From positions 1 to 33,478 of the IMG/VR virus record IMGVR_UViG_3300005860_000225: a stretch of 33,478 bases of DNA; one strand, 5' to 3'. Positions 16,418 to 23,319 of the stretch are shown piece after piece (the first letter of the stretch is position 1; every line of letters starts with the position of its first letter). The notes under the pieces are model-generated. The model was not told where the DNA came from. It was given only the letters and a program-made list of their open reading frames with translations, and made no database searches. This DNA comes from a virus. Both the position numbers and the translations under genes were made by a program.

Positions 16418-16554
16418 GTTTTCATCTCCTCTTCTAAAATTTTTACTACGGCTCTTAATATTAGTTCCTCTACTGTAAGCTTCTGAGCTTCAGCCCTTCT
16501 TCTCAATGCCTCTGCAACTACTTTTGGAAGCACTAGTGTTATCTCTTCGCTCAT
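16414..16554 (-). CDS. 46-residue ribbon-helix-helix-like DNA-binding protein
   Basis: A short gene starting at ATG 16554, five bases after GAGGTGTAG. The protein begins SEEITLVLPKVVAEALRRRA and continues QKLTVEELILRAVVKIL. That is one beta strand followed by two helices, the size and order of a minimal MetJ/Arc-type ribbon-helix-helix repressor. It overlaps the downstream gene by four bases. Its place directly upstream of the morphogenesis genes would suit an autoregulator, but no operator can be assigned with certainty. Confidence 0.6.
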   Translation of the reverse strand: MSEEITLVLPKVVAEALRRRAEAQKLTVEELILRAVVKILEEEMKT

Positions 16555-16559
16555 TGCTT

Positions 16560-17018
16560 CTACACCTCTCCTTCTTCATATACTGTTTCTTCATCTAGTT
16601 CTTCCATCTGCTTTTTCTCGCTGTATTTCTCGACTATTGCTTCTATCTCTCTTGCAACTCTCTCTTGATCCCTATCTAGCTTAGCCATCTTGTATAGCTG
16701 CCTCAAGTTCTTCTTAATCACTAATGGGTCCACGTCTTCGAGAGATACCCTGATATTCATCTCATATACAAGATTACCAAAGTATCTGGAGTATGTTGTC
16801 CTGATCTTTAATCCTGCTATATCAAGCTTCGTGAGATACCAGTTGCTCCATATTAGAATTGAGTGCATTCTTCTCATGATTATTGCTCTGATAAGCCTGA
16901 GTATCTCTCTTGTCTCTTCTGCCCCAAAGACCTCTTTAAGCTTGCTTACAAAATCTGCTTCAAGTGATCCGGGAAGTATCTGTATCTGCTTCTGCTGATC
17001 CTTCTGAAGTTCATTCAT
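16560..17018 (-). CDS. Hypothetical 152-residue protein, first gene of the minus-strand morphogenesis run
   Basis: Starts at ATG 17018. A TATA-like TCAAATATATG lies about 25 bases upstream, so the mRNA may be leaderless. The central part contains a possible beta hairpin (DIAGLKIRTTYSRYFGNLVY) and the C-terminus is a charged helix ending in a very acidic tail (EELDEETVYEEGEV). The protein faces the capsid-like gene across a 126-base divergent promoter region. No family is recognised. Confidence 0.5.
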   Translation of the reverse strand: MNELQKDQQKQIQILPGSLEADFVSKLKEVFGAEETREILRLIRAIIMRRMHSILIWSNWYLTKLDIAGLKIRTTYSRYFGNLVYEMNIRVSLEDVDPLVIKKNLRQLYKMAKLDRDQERVAREIEAIVEKYSEKKQMEELDEETVYEEGEV

Positions 17019-17106
17019 TTAATCTTTCCACCACATATATTTGATAGTGAGAGCTAGAATATATTGGTTTCGTGATTCGAGTTATCAGAAACTTATTAGC
17101 CACGAA

Positions 17107-17140
17107 GAAATAATTATACATTGAACCCAAAATAGGGTGA
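17107..17140 (+). promoter_or_regulatory. Promoter and ribosome site of the capsid-like genes
   Basis: GAAATAATTATA holds a BRE-like GAAA and the TATA box TAATTATA (17111-17118). GGGTGA (17135-17140) is four bases before ATG 17145. The region is the divergent border between the capsid unit and the minus-strand morphogenesis run. Confidence 0.55.
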
Positions 17141-17144
17141 GAAA

Positions 17145-17513
17145 ATGGGAAAACTCGTAAAGTATGCAGATGATATGCTACAAGCATTCGTGGGTAAGAC
17201 AGCACCAGACAGAGTCGGCACAAGATACGAAGCAGTAAAGGAACTAGCAATAGCTAAGTACTCAGTAAAAGGGCTAAACGCTAGGACAATAATTGAGCTT
17301 GTTCGTGGAATACTCAGTGATCTAGGCGTTCCAGTAGGCAAATGGGGAATCCACATAGCATTCGGACTGAAACTGTGGAAGATGGCTCAAGCGTATGCAG
17401 GTGCTCCTCCACCAGCAATAGTGGAAGGCTTCATCACAGAGTTTACGCTAAAGGGCGGTGATCCAGCAATTCTAACGAAGATAGCAAATATAGTTGCATA
17501 TACAGCTAAATAA
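17145..17513 (+). CDS. Major capsid protein candidate 1 (bicaudavirus-like four-helix protein)
   Basis: 122 residues, mostly helical. Its C-terminal half (LSDLGVPVGKWGIHIAFGLK at ~60-80, then a Pro/Ala loop and IVEGFITEF...ILTKIANIVAYTA) has the same pattern as the next protein and as my recollection of bicaudavirus ATV/STSV capsid proteins, which carry a YGI-G--RAIYQGYGLKIARAL segment. That comparison is from memory and needs an alignment. The gene has a clear promoter (TAATTATA, 17111-17118) and a GGGTGA site four bases before ATG. Its pairing with a same-size paralogue fits virus families with two capsid subunits. Confidence 0.6.
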   Translation: MGKLVKYADDMLQAFVGKTAPDRVGTRYEAVKELAIAKYSVKGLNARTIIELVRGILSDLGVPVGKWGIHIAFGLKLWKMAQAYAGAPPPAIVEGFITEFTLKGGDPAILTKIANIVAYTAK

Positions 17514-17525
17514 GAGGTGAGATAG

Positions 17526-17894
17526 ATGCCCACATCCTATCTGGATCAATTCAACAAATACAAACTCAAATACAGCGGTGCTAACGTAACAGCAGTGCTC
17601 ACAGCTATAAAGGACACAGTAATGGTTCCAAGGTTCCAGGTAGCGACTCAGCTAATAGTCCAGGATAGAGAAAAAGTAAGACAGATACTAGAGGAGAATG
17701 GAGTTCCGCCAGGTCTGCATGGTATCTACTACGCGTTCGGCTTTGCTCTGAGCTCTGCTAAGTTCAGCCATACTGGAGCGACTCTTCAGACAATAGCCTC
17801 AGCTCTGAAAGCTAGATTCGCAGGAATGGGTGCAGACACAACGATACTAAATGCTATCGCTGCTGCTCTGACAGGATACGCTCCATACTACTAG
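17526..17894 (+). CDS. Major capsid protein candidate 2, paralogue of candidate 1
   Basis: 122 residues, 12 bases after its paralogue with a strong GAGGTGAG ribosome site. Shared layout: an N-terminal helix region (YLDQFNKYKLKYSGANVTAV), then ILEENGVPPGLHGIYYAFGF corresponding to ILSDLGVPVGKWGIHIAFGL in candidate 1, and a C-terminal helix pair (DTTILNAIAAALTGYAPYY). The YYAFG segment is the part most like bicaudavirus capsid proteins as I remember them. A T-run at 17929-17936 ends the two-gene unit. High expression is suggested by ribosome sites and a dedicated terminator. Confidence 0.62.
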   Translation: MPTSYLDQFNKYKLKYSGANVTAVLTAIKDTVMVPRFQVATQLIVQDREKVRQILEENGVPPGLHGIYYAFGFALSSAKFSHTGATLQTIASALKARFAGMGADTTILNAIAAALTGYAPYY

Positions 17895-17924
17895 CAGTAA
17901 AAAATAGCTGTAGTCTAAATCAAA

Positions 17925-17938
17925 TTAATTTTTTTTCC
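17925..17938 (+). terminator. T-run terminator after the capsid-like genes
   Basis: Eight T at 17929-17936, ~35 bases after the stop of the second capsid-like gene and before the end of the convergent primase gene at 17981. Confidence 0.5.
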
Positions 17939-17980
17939 TTACTTCTCAGTTCCACTCTTACTTCGTGGAAAGAATTATTG

Positions 17981-20242
17981 TTATCCAGCAGGCTTTAGTT
18001 TATCCTTGATGCTCTCCATGAACTTGGTGTACTCTTGAGCAATCTTCTCTAGGTCAATCTTTATTTGTTTCTCTTCGATGCTTCTTAACCTATAGACTGT
18101 TTGACCCTGATCCTTGTACTTCACTGCTAGCCCAGACTTTACCAGCTTCTCGAGATACTCCTCTGCTAGTGCTTGAGGTATATCCAGACTCTCTGCAACA
18201 TACTGTGATGTTAAGCTTGGTGATGATTCTTGGAGTTTCTTTAGTGCATTGTATATAGTGAAGAGAAAGACATCTATATTCGTGAGCATTGCTCTAAGGA
18301 TATTCTTTGAGAGATCTATTGCTGTCTTCACATCTTCTGGAGATGCAATAACAACTTTCTCTCCGCTAATCTCGTAGAGTCTTCCCCTGACCTTAGCAAT
18401 GGATCCAATTAGAAGGAACAGCTTCTCGATATCTCTCCTGACTCTTGGATACTGTGAGTACTCGAACAGCGACTCAGCCAAGTACTTTGCTCCAGGAATT
18501 ACTATCTTGGTATTGCTTCTTAAAGCTTTTGACAGCTGCCTTATTTGCTGAAGCTTCTTTTCATCTATCTGAGGCTTGGATAAGTCATATTGATAAGCCT
18601 TATAGAGAAGCACTTTCTTTGTCTGCTCGGGAGAGATGTCTGGAGCAAGTATCCAGACTCTGCTTTCAATGTCTGCAGGGATATCCACATCTATGGTTGT
18701 CATCACTACTGAGTCAACTCTGATCTTCTTTTCAATGGTCTTTTTCTCTGTGGGGTCAACCACTAGTATTCTCAGTTCCTTATCACTCATTGCAAGCTTT
18801 ATGTCCATTGCCAATCCTTCACCTTTGATCTCTTCCAAGAGATCTTTTGGTGCTTCTTTGAGATAGAGTATTGGTATATAGTCTTTATTCATCCATCTCA
18901 AGAACTTCTTGGTTGCTCCAGAGACTATCTCAACCTCGTCTTCAGGGAACAGCTTAAGCACAGACTCAACCATTGTTGTCTTTCCACTACTAGGTGGACC
19001 TTTGACAATTATATTTTGCTTTTCTAGTAACAGAAGATATAGCAAGAGCTTGTTCTCCTCTTCTCCCACAACAAGTGCATCAAGGATACTCTTAACTTCA
19101 TCGAGCAAATCTTTATTCTCTGCTGCCTTAAGTGTTCTGAGCTCGAGTATTTTCCTTGATATCTCCTCCTCTATTCTTTTCTTTTCGAGAGGACACTTAT
19201 AGCACTTTAATGGAAGCATTGCCTCTCTGAAATACTCCCTTATCTCCGAGCAGTTCCAAACAGGTCCCTGGCCATTGTTCAGCTGATACACTCCTCTTTT
19301 CCAGCCTAGGACTTCGCTCTTCCTAAGACTATGACCTATTTTCTGCCTTTCAGCGAAAAGCTCTGCTATTGTTTCGAACCCGTCCATTGACCCGTTATGA
19401 TCGTAGTAATACGCTATAGCCAAGAACTTGGATGCTCCAAGCCTTCTTTTTCCTGGAGGAAGCGGAGTTGATAGCAGTGTCCTTATGCATGGCAACTGTA
19501 AGTAAACTATTCCCTCCTTCTTTTCATCAGTGCTCTGAAATTTCTTTTCTTCTATGTCCAATATTTCATCTATATACTTTAGAGCAAATGAGACTTCCGA
19601 GCTCTTAGATATCCTTGGTATGATTATCAGCGGGTTCTCTGACTCATGCAGAATATCTTCTATGCTCATGCTAAGAGATCTAACGATTATTGCTGCTCTT
19701 TTTGTCTCTGGATGAATTGTGTAGGGTATCCTTGCGAGTCTTCTTATGTCTCCAACTACCTTCTTGTCAAGGTATTTAAGTTTTGTTTTCTTTTCGCTCT
19801 CGAATCTCGATACTAGCAGCGATACTAGACGCGATATTGCTTCTTTGGGATGCTTTAGCTGAGTTTCAGGAAAGAAAATGTACAGATGGAATCCTTTTTT
19901 GCCTGAAAACACTATCACAGGCTCTATTTTTATTGACTGAAGGAATTGTGCAAATGACTTGACCTCTATCCAGCAGTCCTCTATTGAGCCTTCCTCTGCA
20001 TCAAAATCAAGGAATATCCTGTCTATTATTGGCTCCTTGAAATTGTTGTCCCTAAACTTATATACAGCTATATAGCAGTGCTTGTTTTCTCTCGTGCACT
20101 GGAGTATGAACTCGAATAGCTCATTGAGATCTTTGAGCATCTTTCTTGTCGGATCACCGGCTTCTCTTGGAAACGTATACAGCAGTCCATACAGCTCATC
20201 CAGCCTCTTGCTTATGTCTTGAGAGCTCGTCTTTCCCGACAT
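17981..20242 (-). CDS. Primase-helicase: PriS-like AEP + PriL-like Fe-S domain + AAA+ ATPase + winged helix
   Basis: 753 residues. An archaeo-eukaryotic primase core fills ~55-210: motif I LDFD (Asp79, Asp81), motif II SGKKGFH (Ser113, His119) and a third-motif region GDIRRLARIPYTIHP (~164-177). Next comes a domain with four cysteines at 252, 331, 347 and 350 (x78, x15, x2 spacing), like the Fe-S domain of PriL. A P-loop GPPSSGKT (415-422) starts a AAA+ module with a following ILYLKE element. A winged helix lies near 675-720. Fused PriS-PriL is known from Thermococcus plasmid pTN2; adding the ATPase makes a self-contained primase-helicase. The ATG follows GGGGAT and overlaps the upstream gene by 47 bases. 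Confidence 0.82.
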   Translation of the reverse strand: MSGKTSSQDISKRLDELYGLLYTFPREAGDPTRKMLKDLNELFEFILQCTRENKHCYIAVYKFRDNNFKEPIIDRIFLDFDAEEGSIEDCWIEVKSFAQFLQSIKIEPVIVFSGKKGFHLYIFFPETQLKHPKEAISRLVSLLVSRFESEKKTKLKYLDKKVVGDIRRLARIPYTIHPETKRAAIIVRSLSMSIEDILHESENPLIIIPRISKSSEVSFALKYIDEILDIEEKKFQSTDEKKEGIVYLQLPCIRTLLSTPLPPGKRRLGASKFLAIAYYYDHNGSMDGFETIAELFAERQKIGHSLRKSEVLGWKRGVYQLNNGQGPVWNCSEIREYFREAMLPLKCYKCPLEKKRIEEEISRKILELRTLKAAENKDLLDEVKSILDALVVGEEENKLLLYLLLLEKQNIIVKGPPSSGKTTMVESVLKLFPEDEVEIVSGATKKFLRWMNKDYIPILYLKEAPKDLLEEIKGEGLAMDIKLAMSDKELRILVVDPTEKKTIEKKIRVDSVVMTTIDVDIPADIESRVWILAPDISPEQTKKVLLYKAYQYDLSKPQIDEKKLQQIRQLSKALRSNTKIVIPGAKYLAESLFEYSQYPRVRRDIEKLFLLIGSIAKVRGRLYEISGEKVVIASPEDVKTAIDLSKNILRAMLTNIDVFLFTIYNALKKLQESSPSLTSQYVAESLDIPQALAEEYLEKLVKSGLAVKYKDQGQTVYRLRSIEEKQIKIDLEKIAQEYTKFMESIKDKLKPAG

Positions 20243-21308
20243 ATCCCCAGTCCCTCACAAGATATAGAGAGATCTCCTCTTTGCTTAGATAAGGCCATAC
20301 ATACCTGACTATTCTTCTCTCGTCTGGATCTTTTCCCGGAAGTATTAGGAGTATGTGCTTGAGATTGTACATCAGTGATGATCCACCATAGGGTTTGTAC
20401 GGATCATAGGGATTGATTGGAGACTTACCTACATGGTGAGTTATGAATATCGGTATCTCTAGCATTGTAGATATCTCCTCTAGTCTTGCGAACATACCGT
20501 TTATGAGAGCTGCCCTTGCAGGAAGATTCTGTGATCCGCTTCCAAAAACTCTCTTTATTGGCATTGTAAATGAGTCTATAGCCATTGCTGATATATCTAG
20601 GAACTGAGCCATCTTTAATGCAGGTGTCTCTTCTACAGATGAAGTGAACATTACTGTTGCTTCCATCTTTTTCTCTTTGACTTCCAAGCTTATGCTCATA
20701 CCTAGAAAGCTCATCAGAGACTCCAGTGTCCTCAGCTGGATGAACTCTACTCTTGCATCTTGACCAAATCTCTTGGTGAATATTGATTCGCTTCTGGATA
20801 TTGCTTCTGTAGTGTAGAATCCTTCTGTGTCCACATAGAGTCCTGGCTTCTTTGTATCAGCTGATATCTTGTAGAGCATCTGAGAGACAAACATTGTCTT
20901 GCCTACTTTGCTGGGACCTATGATTCCAATGATCCCTGATGGCATGGGTGCTAACTCATCTAGTTCCTTTATTCCAGAACTATAAGTCTTCGGTACAGGT
21001 GGTTTCTGATGTATGAGCGATTCCAATAGCTTGGTACTTGTAGCAGGATCTGCTTTGAGCAAAGTTGCAATTATGTGTTTGCAGATCTTGTGTCTATAAG
21101 TAAAGTCTGGACATGTGCATGAGTAAGAGCCATCTGAAGAGATTCTTACAATGTATTCTCCTACTTCCGAGACAATGGAGTCTTTCTGTGTTCTCAGCTT
21201 TACTTTGTCTATCAAAGATATAGCTCCACTTAGTCTCTCATAGCTTGTTATTCCTTTCCTAGATAGGAGTAAGAGCATAGCCATTACAGACGAGGATTCA
21301 TTTCCCAT
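20196..21308 (-). CDS. RadA/RadB-like recombinase ATPase with N-terminal SWIM zinc finger
   Basis: 370 residues. A SWIM zinc-binding motif (CTCPDFTYRHKICKH; Cys64, Cys66, Cys76, His78) precedes a RecA-fold core. Walker A is GPSKVGKT (131-138) and Walker B is the strand AMAIDSF (Asp245). The segment FITHHVGKSPINPYDPYKPY (~288-307) matches the L2-side region of RadA/RadB/KaiC-type ATPases. I chose the ATG at 21308 because the AAGGTGA site is five bases before it. SWIM fusions to RadA are known in archaea, but this order with a primase downstream suggests a role in recombination-linked viral replication. It overlaps both neighbours, so it belongs to the replication operon. Confidence 0.8.
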   Translation of the reverse strand: MGNESSSVMAMLLLLSRKGITSYERLSGAISLIDKVKLRTQKDSIVSEVGEYIVRISSDGSYSCTCPDFTYRHKICKHIIATLLKADPATSTKLLESLIHQKPPVPKTYSSGIKELDELAPMPSGIIGIIGPSKVGKTMFVSQMLYKISADTKKPGLYVDTEGFYTTEAISRSESIFTKRFGQDARVEFIQLRTLESLMSFLGMSISLEVKEKKMEATVMFTSSVEETPALKMAQFLDISAMAIDSFTMPIKRVFGSGSQNLPARAALINGMFARLEEISTMLEIPIFITHHVGKSPINPYDPYKPYGGSSLMYNLKHILLILPGKDPDERRIVRYVWPYLSKEEISLYLVRDWGYVGKDELSRHKQEAG

Positions 21309-21957
21309 GCTCATCACCTTGAGTAGAGATCACTTTCGATGGACAAAAGTCTTGGAAATTGCAATACTTGCACTCCCATTTATATCTGGGTATGCTTTGA
21401 AAGCTTACTAGTTGAGCTATTGTCCGAGGATCCATTTTTGTCTTGACGCTGAAGCTTTTTATTCCAGACGGAGAGATGTATAAGAGGATTCCTTCTTCGC
21501 TTTTGCATATAGTCAGGTATATCTGCATTCTCTCTATATGATGCTCTCTCTGAACAGGGAACTCTGAGTACTTGACATCAAGCAATGTTCCAGTCCTGAC
21601 ATTTATGTAGTCGGGGCTACCTGCTATCACGTAGTTTTGGAACTCCATGACGCAAGGCTCTTTTACTTTTTCGAACTCGAGCGACTTGAGATAGTTTTCT
21701 AATCCGTTTTCGACTATCTCTCCGATCATTACTGAAGGTTTGAATGAGGTTTCCAGATCCTTTTCTGGAAGCAATTCTGCATATGCTCTCTTCAGTGGGC
21801 ATTGTGTAAGCTCGTGAGCAAAGTATACTGGCTTCTTGTATTTCTCTGTCAGTTCATTTCGACTTAGCTCTCTGTTTATGCGGTATCTGAATATCATGCT
21901 CTTGCTTATCTTGTCTGCCAACTGAATAGAAAGCAGGCTACTTGACAACCTTATCAC
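21298..21957 (-). CDS. Cas4/RecB-like PD-(D/E)XK nuclease with four-cysteine cluster
   Basis: 219 residues. Nuclease motifs: GSPDY (Asp116), LLDVKYS (Asp127, Lys129) and a MQIY helix (Gln145-Tyr147, the QxxxY of RecB-type nucleases). Cys53 with Cys196, Cys199 and Cys205 (CKYCNFQDFC) form the Fe-S ligand set of Cas4-like proteins. There is no cas gene or CRISPR array here, so DNA-end processing in replication or recombination is the likely role, as for Cas4-like nucleases of other archaeal viruses. Start is GTG 21957; a TTG at 21948 better spaced from GGTGAT is possible. Confidence 0.8.
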   Translation of the reverse strand: MIRLSSSLLSIQLADKISKSMIFRYRINRELSRNELTEKYKKPVYFAHELTQCPLKRAYAELLPEKDLETSFKPSVMIGEIVENGLENYLKSLEFEKVKEPCVMEFQNYVIAGSPDYINVRTGTLLDVKYSEFPVQREHHIERMQIYLTICKSEEGILLYISPSGIKSFSVKTKMDPRTIAQLVSFQSIPRYKWECKYCNFQDFCPSKVISTQGDEHGK

Positions 21958-22567
21958 CCTGAAGCTTGAATCCTAGCTCCTGTATGAACTTCTCATCCAC
22001 ACTTATGTTGAGCTTCTTTACCTTGTTCAAGTAATAGTCTATGTCCTTGAGTGTTGCAAACCCATATATTGCTATCATCGCTTCTATAAACTTAGATATC
22101 TCCTCCTTGCTCATAGTTGGAGGAGTCTCAGACACAGGTCCAGGCTCCTTCTTTTCAGATTTCTCCTGCTCAGTGCTATGAGTTATTCCTTGTTGTGTGC
22201 TTTGGCCTATGATTCTGGATGCTTCTTCGCTTGAGAGATATCCTACTTTCCATCTTTTTACAGTCTTCCCGCTTTTTGTGGATGCTGATCCAAGATACTT
22301 GAGCAAAAGATAGTCCCCTATTTGTGCTCCAGTAGACTCTAGAATCCTGTATAGTGCAGCATTCACAGGAAGCCTGTATTGCAGATCATCCTCGAGATTT
22401 ATCACAATATAGATTTTTGTTCCGGGTCTCCACGGATTCTCGATGATATCTGCTATCCTTACTATTGCTTCTCCATTTTCCTCTAGCTCGAGCCTCGGTG
22501 GTAGGCCTCCTTCTTTCATTCGTGCTTCTAAAGCTTCTTTTAAGGCTTTGAGATAGGATTTCTCCAT
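21938..22567 (-). CDS. Possible OB-fold single-strand DNA-binding protein with C-terminal helical domain
   Basis: 209 residues. Residues ~25-125 are beta-rich and contain GTKIYIVINLEDDLQYRLPV, then GDYLLLKYLGSASTKSGKTV and RWKVGYLS. This strand order with a basic loop is what I see in phage OB-fold DNA-binding proteins. A Gln/Glu/Pro-rich linker (~130-165) follows, then a ~45-residue helical C-terminal domain. ATG follows GAGGTGTCC. It precedes the nuclease, RadA-like protein and primase in one operon, which would fit an SSB, but no diagnostic motif is present. Confidence 0.5.
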   Translation of the reverse strand: MEKSYLKALKEALEARMKEGGLPPRLELEENGEAIVRIADIIENPWRPGTKIYIVINLEDDLQYRLPVNAALYRILESTGAQIGDYLLLKYLGSASTKSGKTVKRWKVGYLSSEEASRIIGQSTQQGITHSTEQEKSEKKEPGPVSETPPTMSKEEISKFIEAMIAIYGFATLKDIDYYLNKVKKLNISVDEKFIQELGFKLQGDKVVK

Positions 22568-22590
22568 AGTGAGGACACCTCACAAATAAG

Positions 22591-22791
22591 TTATGTAGCT
22601 ACCTTTTCTTTCTCGAGTAGTCTCTGAACTTCTTCGTGAGGTATTCTCAGCCTGCCACTTGGAAGAATTACTGGAACTATCCAGCCTTTCTTTATCCATC
22701 TGTAAATGGTCATTCTTGAGACCTTTAGTATTTTGCAAGCCTCTTCTACTGTATAGAGCCGAGAGTCCTGCTTCTTATAGTATTTGCTCAT
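22591..22791 (-). CDS. Excisionase/MerR-type helix-turn-helix regulator
   Basis: 66 residues. The whole protein matches the small HTH_17/excisionase layout: LYTVEEACKILKVSRMTIYR (helix-turn-helix), a WIKKGWIVPVILPSGRLRI wing and a C-terminal IPHEEVQRLLEKEK helix. No integrase or recombinase is present in the window, so a regulator role is more likely than excision. It is the first gene of the minus-strand replication operon, and its promoter element is duplicated in front of the divergent nucleotide operon, so it is a candidate switch for both. Confidence 0.82.
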   Translation of the reverse strand: MSKYYKKQDSRLYTVEEACKILKVSRMTIYRWIKKGWIVPVILPSGRLRIPHEEVQRLLEKEKVAT

Positions 22792-22808
22792 GGTACTTCT
22801 CCTATACT

Positions 22809-22897
22809 CTAATGGGTATCACCTATTAATAAATGTTTCCTTTTGTTGACAATCGTACTCAGAGAGATACTTTTATTAACAAGTGATATCCTATTAG
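22809..22897. promoter_or_regulatory. Paired, inverted promoter/operator elements of the replication and nucleotide operons
   Basis: The minus-strand element (22833-22809) reads TTTATTAATAGGTGATACCC plus ATTAG. The plus-strand element (22872-22897) reads TTTATTAACAAGTGATATCC plus TATTAG. They share TTTATTAAyArGTGATAyCC, so each direction has a TATA with the same box immediately downstream. A common factor, perhaps the HTH protein at 22591, would control both operons. Confidence 0.6.
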
Positions 22898-22913
22898 ACA
22901 TAGGGATAGACTT

Positions 22914-23309
22914 ATGGTAAATATCATCCAAGTAAGTGTGGATCCTAAAGAGCTTGAAGTTAAGGATAAACTTGAAGCAATGTTTGAACTTAATAAAAGG
23001 TACTTAGAATCACTAAAAGAGCCTCTATCTATACCTCTAGACTCAAAAGCAGGACAGGAGAAGCTTCGAAAACTCTTCTGGTATATGATTGAGGAACTTT
23101 TTGAAGCAGTGAATGCTTTGAAGAATGACAGGGACTGGGTGAGAACAGAATACGAGCTTGATCTTTGGAGAATCTATGACGAGATAGCTGATGCGTTAGG
23201 GTTCTTCATAACTATTTGCAGATACTTGAATCTCGATCCAAACAAGCTCTATGAGATCTACTTGAGGAAATGGAAAGTAAACCTATTCAGAGTAAACTCC
23301 CAGTACTGA
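22914..23309 (+). CDS. All-alpha NTP pyrophosphatase, dimeric dUTPase/dCTPase-like
   Basis: 131 residues. The motif EELFE (Glu60, Glu61, Glu64) and YDEIADALGFFI (Glu90, Asp93) form the metal-binding ExxE/ExxD set of all-alpha NTP pyrophosphatases. The C-terminal YEIYLRKWKVNLFR fits the YxxKxxxNxxR tail of dimeric dUTPases, a family that includes phage T4 dCTPase/dUTPase. It hydrolyses dUTP and/or dCTP to the monophosphate and pyrophosphate in the cytoplasm. It heads the operon with the thymidylate synthase homologue, which uses a dNMP, so supply of substrate to that enzyme is the likely job. Substrate choice cannot be read from sequence. Confidence 0.78.
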   Translation: MVNIIQVSVDPKELEVKDKLEAMFELNKRYLESLKEPLSIPLDSKAGQEKLRKLFWYMIEELFEAVNALKNDRDWVRTEYELDLWRIYDEIADALGFFITICRYLNLDPNKLYEIYLRKWKVNLFRVNSQY

Positions 23310-23319
23310 GGTGATCTAG

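Noticed and set aside
17011-17356. Open frames on the minus strand antisense to the capsid-like gene
   Set aside because: They lack ribosome sites and mirror the coding frame of the capsid gene; hydrophobic, Ser/Pro-rich products are typical of shadow frames.
21298-22791. CRISPR-Cas remnant or integration module, from the Cas4-like and excisionase-like genes
   Set aside because: No array, no other cas gene, no integrase and no attachment-site repeat are visible; both genes fit a viral replication operon better.
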